Part shown: one piece after another, positions 1 through 7,368 of the stretch
How positions within the stretch are numbered: position 1 is the stretch's first letter
How the letters are laid out: each line of letters begins with the position of its first letter
Source of the DNA: Actinomyces sp.
GTDB lineage: Bacteria > Actinomycetota > Actinomycetes > Actinomycetales > Actinomycetaceae
DNA: 64,000 nt
Direction: 5' to 3'
Assembly: GCF_029851875.1 (NCBI RefSeq)
Contig: NZ_JARKVC010000032.1
Location: 18,709 to 82,708, forward strand
The notes under the pieces: generated by a model
Seen by the model: only the letters and a program-made list of their open reading frames with translations
What the model was told of the DNA's origin: nothing
Databases searched by the model: none
Made by a program: the position numbers and the translations under genes

Positions 1-164
1 GTGAGCCATTCCGGTAAACCACTGGCGGTATACCTACCAATAACGAGACTGTGGCTGAGAATGACGAAGAGCGCCAAGACCAGACGCACAGCGTTCAGCG
101 CGTTATCTCGGGTTGAGAGAGCAGTACCAAGACTCGGGGAAGGGCTAGAGCCATCACCAACCAT
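1..164 (-). CDS. Acyltransferase family 3 (OafA/YrhL-like), N-terminal fragment, cut by window edge
   Basis: This gene is too short for the ORF track because it runs off the left edge. Reading the minus strand from an ATG at 164 gives about 54 residues without a stop. A short polar leader is followed by NALNAVRLVLALFVILSHS, which matches the first membrane helix of acyltransferase-3 proteins, including the conserved H-S pair after the hydrophobic stretch. Such proteins O-acetylate surface polysaccharides in the membrane. The position downstream of three glycosyltransferases on the same strand fits decoration of a polysaccharide. Only the N-terminus is visible, so the substrate is unknown. Confidence 0.7.
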   Translation of the reverse strand, partial: MVGDGSSPSPSLGTALSTRDNALNAVRLVLALFVILSHSLVIGRYTASGLPEWL

Positions 165-343
165 GACAGGTATTCTGTCTGAACTGTTCTAAGTTGTCCA
201 ACGCTCTGCCGTTGAAGCCTGGCGATCACACCTTGAGGCCCCTAGGAAGCCTTGTTCTCTACCTCACTCCCGGCACCCGTCATGAACTTTTAGAGAGGAG
301 CATCTCTCAACGACAGGGAACATGACCCTCAATCGCAAGCATC

Positions 344-1183
344 CTAGTTCTCAATACTTGAGCGGCACCGACTCATGAAGTCTCCCATATCTTGCCAACC
401 AATCTTAGCTGAATGCATAAGCCTCTGCCAACGCACCCTTGGCGCGAGCAGAGCCCTCACTTTCGACAATCCGTGTATCTCCGGCTCGATCCACTGGTAG
501 CCAGTGTTGAGTATTGTCGACGGCCCCTCCCATCTCAACAGACCGGGGCGGACCATGCAGAATCTAATCGAGTCAGGCCACAGCCGGAAATCATCTGCGT
601 TCCAATAGATACCGCACCGCAGCCCTTTCTCCACCAAGGACCTGGCGGCGCGGCGGTCAATCATATACCCGCCGGTCCCCCACATCATGCCATCGACAGT
701 GCCAACGATCCTCGGCATCAACCCGACACGTCCGACCGGTCGTGACAAGAGCGAGAGCGTCACAGACCTCTGTGAGCGTGACATCGTCACCCATCGGTCC
801 TGGACGGAAAAAACGTCGCCTAGCGACACAAATCCGGAAATCCTCGATCTCTGGAGACGACGAACGACCCGCCAGAAATCATCTGACCACCTCGAGTCAT
901 CTTCCATAACGAGAAGCCAGTCATCTTCAGCACCCTTCTCTTCCGAGAACGCTCGCAAGACCCTGAAATGACTTACCGAGCAGCCAACCTCTCCACCGCG
1001 AGGTTCACGACCGTTAACTTCAATATAGCGATCCCAGTTGAACTCCGCAGGAACATTACCCCCGCGTCCGTCAAAAGCAGTGACCAACTCAAATCGGTGC
1101 GCACCTGTTTGGTCATAGAAGCCGGCTATCCGTTCCGACTCTTGCAGTGATATCACTTTACAGGCGAGCATTCTTTGCCGCAT
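344..1183 (-). CDS. Glycosyltransferase family 25 (LPS-type galactosyltransferase fold)
   Basis: The 279-residue protein has the GT25 layout: an N-terminal KVISLQESERI strand, then GGEVGCSVSHFRVLR near residues 60-75, then LLVMEDDSRW near residue 90, the acidic metal/nucleotide-sugar motif of the family. A second aromatic-rich region (MWGTGGYMIDRRAA) fits the acceptor side. It probably adds a hexose to a surface glycan in the cytoplasm. Met-5 (nt 1171) is an alternative start. Base composition is clearly less GC-rich than the neighbouring pur genes, as for the next two genes, which suggests a transferred block. The acceptor cannot be inferred. Confidence 0.8.
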   Translation of the reverse strand: MRQRMLACKVISLQESERIAGFYDQTGAHRFELVTAFDGRGGNVPAEFNWDRYIEVNGREPRGGEVGCSVSHFRVLRAFSEEKGAEDDWLLVMEDDSRWSDDFWRVVRRLQRSRISGFVSLGDVFSVQDRWVTMSRSQRSVTLSLLSRPVGRVGLMPRIVGTVDGMMWGTGGYMIDRRAARSLVEKGLRCGIYWNADDFRLWPDSIRFCMVRPGLLRWEGPSTILNTGYQWIEPEIHGLSKVRALLAPRVRWQRLMHSAKIGWQDMGDFMSRCRSSIEN

Positions 1184-1443
1184 TTCTACCGATAGTCCTT
1201 CCTCTTCGACCGGAAATCATGAGTTCATAAAAACATGACAGAATCAAATATACCTAAATAGCAGCGGCCAACGCACCAAGGTCAACCGATTGCAAATATT
1301 TGACAGACCGCTATTGATGCGCAAACTTTATCGCTTCCGCGGAAGTCAATGCCACACGCTACTCTCAGGAGCACTGTCCCCGTTATCCGAGAACATTTGG
1401 CGTCCGTAACGCGTCGGCGAGGTAGCCTCAAGGTGGAATAGAG

Positions 1444-2661
1444 TTAGTGTCTGGGTACGTACAGATTACTGACGCGCTCCTGGAATCGACTCAGAGAAAA
1501 ACGTTTCCGGATATCGCCTGCAACAGCAAGGGCATCATCTTGGGCCCGGTCTGTCAAAAGCGCCTCGATCATGGCTGCAGCAAATTCATCCGACTCATCT
1601 GTCACCTTCCAAAAGATATCATCACCTCCAATTCCTTCGGCGCCGACAGACGTCGCGACGGTCGGGACCGCTGATATCAGCGACTCGATTGCCTTAAATT
1701 TGACTCCCGCGCCGTCCCTGAGAGGTATAACAGACAGCGCGGCCTTCTCATACTCCGAGGCCAGGTCGTCAACATAGCCGATGATCTCTACTGAACCATC
1801 CCTCGAGGCAAGATCAACAATATCGCGAGAAACGTCTTTACCTACGATACGTAACGTCGCAAACGGCACTTTGTCGACAACGAGTGGCCAGACTTCTTGC
1901 AGAAGCCATTTGATCGCGTCTACATTTTCTGGCCTAAGCATCCAACCAACGAACAGAACGCACCCGGAGGTCACCTGCCTCCTATTGCAGTCTCTCTTGG
2001 GAAATTCAATCGGAGGATCTACGACCACGATCTTTCCAGGCGCGACACCCGCCTCTTCAAGCAGGATACGATCTTTTATGCTGAATACAACACAGGTGTC
2101 AATATCATTAGCGCAGCGTCGTTCTGCACGACGGACATAGCAGCCTGCCGCTCTCAACAAGAAGCGCCGGAAGCCAGAGGAGCGTTCGCATTTCCTCATC
2201 CATCGCTGAGAATCGACATCATGAAAAGTGGCAATAATTCGAGCACGAGGCGAGTATCGCCGAACCAATGGCGCTAGCCTAGCCATCGATTCCCACTGAA
2301 GATCAACGACATCTGCATGTTCGAGATCGTCATGAAGAGCATCATCGTTCTTGATCGCGCTCCATAGACGTTGATCCCCTACGACCTTCGACATAACAAA
2401 GGCGAGCTGTCGCGCCTTAGCCGATACCGCCCTACCGAGAAAACTTAACGCTATCGATTCTCTCCCCTTCAAGAGGTGCGGCCGATCTTCCTCCACATTA
2501 TTTGCAATAGCATGCAAATTCATAGGACTTTCGGGAGCATACACATGAAGACTCACGTGAGGCATAGATCTCAATACGTTACACAACTTTTGAACATATT
2601 GTCCTCCAGCATGAGGAATGCCGTCATAGGGGGCGCTGGACGTCACCGAAACGATACGCAT
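1444..2661 (-). CDS. Glycosyltransferase, GT4-like (GT-B fold)
   Basis: About 405 residues. The N-terminal half starts with RIVSVTSSAPYDGIPHAGGQYV, a GT-B donor-independent domain with the glycine-rich acceptor loop. The C-terminal half has VLFVGWMLRPENVDAIKWLL, ATLRIVGKD, VEIIGYVDD and SVIPLRDGAGVKFKAIESL, the usual GT4 nucleotide-sugar pocket with the acidic E of the EX7E-type region. The track starts at a GTG (2664); the adjacent ATG at 2661 is preferred because GGAGG lies 8 nt upstream. It is the middle of three same-strand glycosyltransferases of relatively low GC. Donor and acceptor are unknown. Confidence 0.82.
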   Translation of the reverse strand: MRIVSVTSSAPYDGIPHAGGQYVQKLCNVLRSMPHVSLHVYAPESPMNLHAIANNVEEDRPHLLKGRESIALSFLGRAVSAKARQLAFVMSKVVGDQRLWSAIKNDDALHDDLEHADVVDLQWESMARLAPLVRRYSPRARIIATFHDVDSQRWMRKCERSSGFRRFLLRAAGCYVRRAERRCANDIDTCVVFSIKDRILLEEAGVAPGKIVVVDPPIEFPKRDCNRRQVTSGCVLFVGWMLRPENVDAIKWLLQEVWPLVVDKVPFATLRIVGKDVSRDIVDLASRDGSVEIIGYVDDLASEYEKAALSVIPLRDGAGVKFKAIESLISAVPTVATSVGAEGIGGDDIFWKVTDESDEFAAAMIEALLTDRAQDDALAVAGDIRKRFSLSRFQERVSNLYVPRH

Positions 2662-2712
2662 CACATGATCCTCCGTTCTTTTCTTATGAGAACTACCATA
2701 TCCTACACCAAA

Positions 2713-3834
2713 TTAAAATGATTCTCTATGAATCCTGTCGTCAGAAATTGCATGCTCCAAGGCACTGATCGCCGAACGAGACCACGCGTCCCAGTTCCAT
2801 GACTCTGCAGCAACCTTGCGTGAGCGCAGACTCACCTGTTGCAACCAGGTAGCATCCGCGGTGTCTAAGATCTGACGGGCGATATCTGCATCGTCTGCGG
2901 CCGGGGAAACTAGCATGCCAGTTCCGGCACTCCCCACGAGCGACGGCATGGCACCTATCGCATTGGCGATCACGGGAATACCTGCACTTGCGGCGTCCGC
3001 AACGAGAACGCCGCCGGTGTTAGCTATAGTCATCTCGATGAGGATGTCGTGTGAGAGGTACAGACGAGATAGTGATTTACGGTCCATGCGCTCGTGCGAC
3101 GTGAGCCACTTGTTATCAGACATTTTTCGACCGACGAGAGTCAACCGTACATGCGGGTTTATCTTGCGCATCTCTCGGACGATTTGCAATACTCTGGCCC
3201 CACCCTTGCGCTCCCAGTCACTAGCGACTAGGAGAATCTTAAGACCGAATCCGGAAAAAGGGCCGCGCTTTCCGCCGCTGGAATCTATTCCGGGTCCTGC
3301 AGGTGCGGTATAGATTTTTTCTTTAGGGACACCGAGGTCTCGTGTCAGAAGGTTCGCCACCCACGGTGACGACGCCAAAAATGCATTCGTGTTTTCTAAA
3401 CCTCTTTTCTCAATATGAGAAAACTGCCGGACAGAGAGCCTCGATAAATTTGAAAACATCGGGTAATGGCCGATCAGCGCCGCGGCAGTTGCGTCACAGA
3501 ATTGAACAACAGGAAGAGGGAAGGAATGTAAGTACAATGCGCTTAACGCTCCGAACGCAAGCACCGCATCAAATCGTTCTCTACTTAATTTATGAACCGC
3601 GTCTCGACTGGCTTTTCTTGAACTGGCCACCCCAATACTCGGCAAGTAACTCGTAGCGCCGGCAAACTCTCCATAACACCTTGCCAAGAGGCGATCGATA
3701 GCAGCATGTTTGTCGGTATAGACTACCGGGCGGATCTCGATCTTACGAGCGAGTGCTCTATAGGCTGGCTTGACGATCCCAGACCAGGCCGATGAGTCAT
3801 TGACGTCCCACGGTGTCAGGAAGGCTATACGCAC
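2713..3834 (-). CDS. Glycosyltransferase, GT4-like
   Basis: 373 residues, GTG start preceded by an AGAGGTGA ribosome-binding site. The N-terminus RIAFLTPWDVNDSSAWSGI is typical of GT-B glycosyltransferases. The C-terminal half carries KILLVASDWERKGG, RLTLVGRK and EMTIANTGGVLVADAASAGIPVIA, the GT4 donor-binding motifs. It starts only 39 bp after the purM stop with no hairpin between them, so transcription from purF-purM probably continues into this block. GC is lower than in purM. The precise sugar is not recognisable. Confidence 0.82.
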   Translation of the reverse strand: MRIAFLTPWDVNDSSAWSGIVKPAYRALARKIEIRPVVYTDKHAAIDRLLARCYGEFAGATSYLPSIGVASSRKASRDAVHKLSRERFDAVLAFGALSALYLHSFPLPVVQFCDATAAALIGHYPMFSNLSRLSVRQFSHIEKRGLENTNAFLASSPWVANLLTRDLGVPKEKIYTAPAGPGIDSSGGKRGPFSGFGLKILLVASDWERKGGARVLQIVREMRKINPHVRLTLVGRKMSDNKWLTSHERMDRKSLSRLYLSHDILIEMTIANTGGVLVADAASAGIPVIANAIGAMPSLVGSAGTGMLVSPAADDADIARQILDTADATWLQQVSLRSRKVAAESWNWDAWSRSAISALEHAISDDRIHRESF

Positions 3835-3873
3835 TTGTCACCTCTAGTTCGCAGCTGGTTGTCACCAACGGCT

Positions 3874-5031
3874 TCAGGCCGCCCGGTACTTCCCGAAGAT
3901 GTCTACGGCTCCGCCGTCCACGCCCTTGGTGCCCGAGACCAGGCGCCCGGCAGCCTCGTAACCGGCTGCCTCATGGACCTCACCCAGCACCCAGGCGCAG
4001 ACGCCTGAGCCCTCGGCCACGCGGATGACCGCCTCGGCAGCCTCCGGGGCGACCACGGCGACCATACCCACACCCAGGTTGAGCGTGCCCTCCAGGTCCT
4101 CCCAAGGCACCGCGCCCAGCCGCCGCACGACGTCGAAGACCGGCGGGACCACCCAGGAAGCCCGGTTGACGTCCCCGACCAGTCCGGCCGGCAGGACCCG
4201 AGCCAGGTTGGCGGCCAGGCCACCACCGGTGACGTGGGACAGGGCGTGGACGGGGCCGGCAGCCGCGCCGTCGTCCAGGGCGTTGATCGCGGCCAGGCAC
4301 ACGCGCGTGTACAGCGCGGTCGGCTCCAGCAGCTCCTCCCCCAGCGTCCGTCCGAGCTCCGGGACCTCACGCTCCAGCCCCCAGCCGGCGTGCTCGATGA
4401 CGCGGCGTACCAGGGAGTAGCCGTTGGAGTGCAGGCCGGAGGAGGCCATCGCCACCAGCACGTCCCCTGCCCGCACACGTTCGGCACCGAGCACGCGGTC
4501 CGCCTCGACGACGCCGGTGGCCGCGCCTGCGACGTCGTACTCGTCGGGGGCCATGAGGCCGGGGTGCTCGGCGGTCTCGCCACCCAGCAGCGGGGTGCCG
4601 ACGGCGGCGCAGGCGTCCGCCACACCGCGCACGATGTCTGCGACGCGCTCGGGGACCACGTGGCCGCAGGCGATGTAGTCAGTCATGAGCAGCGGGGTCG
4701 CGCCGACCACGACGATGTCGTCAACGACCATGCCCACCAGGTCCTGGCCGATGGTGTCATGGATGTCGAGGGCCTGAGCGATGGCGACCTTGGTGCCCAC
4801 ACCGTCGGTCGAGGTAGCCAGCAGCGGGCGTCGGTACTCACGCAGCTGGGAGACGTCGACCAGCCCGGCGAATCCGCCGACTCCTCCGACCACGGCGGGG
4901 GTCATCGTGGCAGCCAACGAGGCTTTCATCAGCTCCACCGCGCGGTCTCCGGCGGCGGTGTCCACGCCGGCCGAGGCGTAGGTGATGCCCTGGTCGTCAG
5001 CGCTGTGCACGGGATGGGGGATCTGGCTCAT
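3874..5031 (-). CDS. purM: Phosphoribosylformylglycinamidine cyclo-ligase (AIR synthetase)
   Basis: 385 residues, close to the usual PurM length. It converts FGAM plus ATP to AIR in de novo purine synthesis. Visible motifs are ITYASAGVDTAAGDRAVELMK at the N-terminus, ATSTDGVGTKVAIA (catalytic/ATP loop), LLGGETAEHPG and the glycine-rich SHVTGGGLAANLARVLP. The ATG overlaps the purF stop by 4 bp, so the two are translationally coupled. Downstream on the same strand is a lower-GC glycosyltransferase rather than another purine gene. Confidence 0.97.
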   Translation of the reverse strand: MSQIPHPVHSADDQGITYASAGVDTAAGDRAVELMKASLAATMTPAVVGGVGGFAGLVDVSQLREYRRPLLATSTDGVGTKVAIAQALDIHDTIGQDLVGMVVDDIVVVGATPLLMTDYIACGHVVPERVADIVRGVADACAAVGTPLLGGETAEHPGLMAPDEYDVAGAATGVVEADRVLGAERVRAGDVLVAMASSGLHSNGYSLVRRVIEHAGWGLEREVPELGRTLGEELLEPTALYTRVCLAAINALDDGAAAGPVHALSHVTGGGLAANLARVLPAGLVGDVNRASWVVPPVFDVVRRLGAVPWEDLEGTLNLGVGMVAVVAPEAAEAVIRVAEGSGVCAWVLGEVHEAAGYEAAGRLVSGTKGVDGGAVDIFGKYRAA

Positions 5032-6782
5032 CGGGTCTCTCCTTGGGCTGCGGCGGAGGCGGGGGTGGCTGAGGACGGGCTGATGGGCTGAGGACTTCCA
5101 GCAGCCAGGTCTGGCCGGGTCACCTCATCGATGCGCACAGGGACGGCGTCGCGACGCCGTCGGTAGACCGAGGGGACGCGCGAGACCGGAAGGGTGCCGA
5201 TCGGTACGCCCTCAACCGGGGGCGCGACCGGGTAGGAGCCGGTGAAGCAGGCCATGCACAGGTCGCCCGGCTCCTGGGCGGAGGACTCCACCATGCCCTC
5301 CACCGAGAGGTAGCCGAGAGAGTCCGCGCCCACGGACTCACGGATCTCCTCCACGCTCATGCCCGTGGCGATGAGCTCAGCACGCGTGGCGAAGTCGATG
5401 CCGTAGAAGCACGGCCACATCACCGGCGGGGAGGAGATGCGGATGTGAACCTCAGCTGCACCGGCCTCGCGCAGCATGCGTACGAGGGCACGCTGGGTGT
5501 TACCGCGCACGATCGAGTCGTCAACGACCACCAGGCGCTTGCCCTCGATGACCTCGCGCACAGGGTTGAGCTTGAGGCGGATACCGAGCTGGCGCAGGGT
5601 CTGAGTGGGCTGGATAAAGGTCCGCCCCACGTAGGCGTTCTTGACCAGGCCCTGGCCGTAGGGGATGCCGGAGGCCTGGGCGTATCCGATGGCCGCCGGG
5701 GTCCCGGACTCTGGGGTGGCGATGACCAGGTCCGCCTCCACCGGGTGCTCGCGGGCCAGGGCTGCGCCCATGGCGTTACGGGCGGCAATCACCGAGCGAC
5801 CGGCGATCTTCGTGTCCGGGCGGGCAAGGTAGACGTACTCAAAGACGCAGCCCGCGCGGTCAGCGACGGCAAAGCGGCTGGAGCGCACGCCATCGGCATC
5901 GATCTGCAGGAACTCGCCGGGCTCGATCTCACGGACCACCGTGGCACCCACGATGTCCAGGGCCGCGGTCTCCGAGGCCACGACCCACCCACGCTCCAGG
6001 CGGCCCAGGACCAGGGGACGCACGCCGTGGGGGTCGCGAGCGGCGTAGAGGGTGTGCTCGTCCATGAAGACCAGTGAGAAGGCACCGCGCAGCATCGGCA
6101 GGACGCGGCGTGCCGTGTCGGTCACGCTGAGCGGGGGCTCGGGCGCCTGGGTGGCCGACTCGGGGGCCCCGTCGGGATAGAGGCCGGTGGCCTCCAGGTC
6201 GGCGACGTCGTCGTGGCCTTCCAGCCTGCCGCGCTCTGAGACGAGGTTCATCAGCGAGGCGATGACGGCGGTGTCCGTGGAGGAACCACGGCCGAGCTCA
6301 CCGGTGAGGTCCTCACCGCTGGTGGCGCGCACGGCATCCATGAGCTCACGAGTGTTGGTGAGGTTGCCGTTGTGGGTCAGTGCCAGGGTGGAGCCGGCTA
6401 CCGGGCCGAGCATCGGCTGGGCGTTCTCCCAGGTGGTGGCGCCGGTGGTCGAGTAGCGCACGTGACCGACGGCCATGTGACCAGCGAGGCTGGACAGGGC
6501 GCGATCATCAAAGACCTGGGAGACCAGGCCGAGGTCCTTGTAGACCAGGATGTGGGAACCGTCGGAGGTGGCGATGCCGGCCGCCTCCTGACCGCGGTGC
6601 TGCAGGGCGTACAGACCGAAGTAGGTCAGGCGGGAGACCTCCTCACCCGGCGCCCACACGCCGAAGACGCCGCACTCCTCGCGCGGAGCGGGCTCCAGCT
6701 CGCTGGTCAGGTCGATGGTTGGGGAGGTCAGGGCAGCCGTGTCCGGGAGGAGCGACGACGGCGCGGGGCGGGTGGACTGCAT
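5028..6782 (-). CDS. purF: Amidophosphoribosyltransferase
   Basis: 584 residues from the chosen ATG; the track extends upstream in the same frame into non-conserved sequence that would overlap the next gene. A pro-segment of about 35 residues precedes the nucleophile Cys in REECGVFGVW, as in actinobacterial PurF, so autocatalytic trimming is expected. YALQHRGQEAAGIA and HNGNLTN belong to the Ntn glutaminase domain, and LVVVDDSIVRGNTQ is the PRPP-binding loop. The late CMACFTGSYP motif supplies cysteines that may bind an Fe-S cluster. It makes phosphoribosylamine, the first committed purine intermediate, and is coupled to purM. Confidence 0.96.
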   Translation of the reverse strand: MQSTRPAPSSLLPDTAALTSPTIDLTSELEPAPREECGVFGVWAPGEEVSRLTYFGLYALQHRGQEAAGIATSDGSHILVYKDLGLVSQVFDDRALSSLAGHMAVGHVRYSTTGATTWENAQPMLGPVAGSTLALTHNGNLTNTRELMDAVRATSGEDLTGELGRGSSTDTAVIASLMNLVSERGRLEGHDDVADLEATGLYPDGAPESATQAPEPPLSVTDTARRVLPMLRGAFSLVFMDEHTLYAARDPHGVRPLVLGRLERGWVVASETAALDIVGATVVREIEPGEFLQIDADGVRSSRFAVADRAGCVFEYVYLARPDTKIAGRSVIAARNAMGAALAREHPVEADLVIATPESGTPAAIGYAQASGIPYGQGLVKNAYVGRTFIQPTQTLRQLGIRLKLNPVREVIEGKRLVVVDDSIVRGNTQRALVRMLREAGAAEVHIRISSPPVMWPCFYGIDFATRAELIATGMSVEEIRESVGADSLGYLSVEGMVESSAQEPGDLCMACFTGSYPVAPPVEGVPIGTLPVSRVPSVYRRRRDAVPVRIDEVTRPDLAAGSPQPISPSSATPASAAAQGETR

Positions 6783-6858
6783 GCTCTCACCAGGGCTCAC
6801 CGCCACAGTCTCCCACACTGTGGCCGCCTCCTTCGCGCGCTCCCCTCGCCCACCCCGC

Positions 6859-7299
6859 TCAGACCCGCATGAGCGGCAGGTAGGGCGAGAGGTCGCACCG
6901 TTCGCCTGAGGCGTGCAGCGCCCCGCTGGCCAGCGCCTCCTCCCAGCCCAGGCGGCCGGTGGCCAGACGCAGCCAGGTCTGTGCGTCCGTCTCCACGACC
7001 GACGGTGGTGTCCCGCGCCGGTGCACCGTGCCCGCCACTGCCTGGGTGGCGCCAAAGGGCGGCACGCGTACCTCTACGGCGTGCCCGGGAGCGCAAGCAG
7101 CCAGCTCCTCCAGGCTGAAGCGCACCGCCGTCGCCGTCACGCGTCGCCGGGCCGAGCGTGCGGCCAGCGCCCCCTGGCCCTGCGATGGCGCGTGCGTGTG
7201 TGCTGCTTCCGCAGCGCCGCCAGCGGCGTCCTGGGACCTCGCCCACTCACGGACAGCCTGGGCCCCAGCAGAGATGTCGATGCGTCGTCGTGCTGCCAT
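6859..7299 (-). CDS. Sterol carrier (SCP2-like) family protein
   Basis: 146 residues. The core FSLEELAACAPGHAVEVRVPPFGATQAVAG and WLRLATGRLGWEEALASGALHASGERCDLSPYLPLM matches the small actinobacterial sterol-carrier family protein usually found beside purF, including the terminal SGxRxDLSPYLPL-type motif. It has no signal peptide or membrane segment, so it is probably a cytosolic lipid- or small-molecule-binding protein of unknown role. It ends 76 bp before purF on the same strand and may be cotranscribed. The link to purine synthesis is by gene neighbourhood only. Confidence 0.8.
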   Translation of the reverse strand: MAARRRIDISAGAQAVREWARSQDAAGGAAEAAHTHAPSQGQGALAARSARRRVTATAVRFSLEELAACAPGHAVEVRVPPFGATQAVAGTVHRRGTPPSVVETDAQTWLRLATGRLGWEEALASGALHASGERCDLSPYLPLMRV

Positions 7300-7318
7300 G
7301 GCGCGAGCCTAGCGGCCC

Positions 7319-7361
7319 GCTGGGCTCACCACCCCGGCCAGACCGGTGCGGCGAGCCCAGC
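7319..7361 (-). terminator. Hairpin terminator of the 5'-nucleotidase gene
   Basis: A perfect 9-bp stem GCTGGGCTC / GAGCCCAGC lies immediately downstream of the minus-strand nucleotidase stop. There is no T-run, as is common in high-GC actinobacteria. Confidence 0.6.
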
Positions 7362-7368
7362 AGACGAC

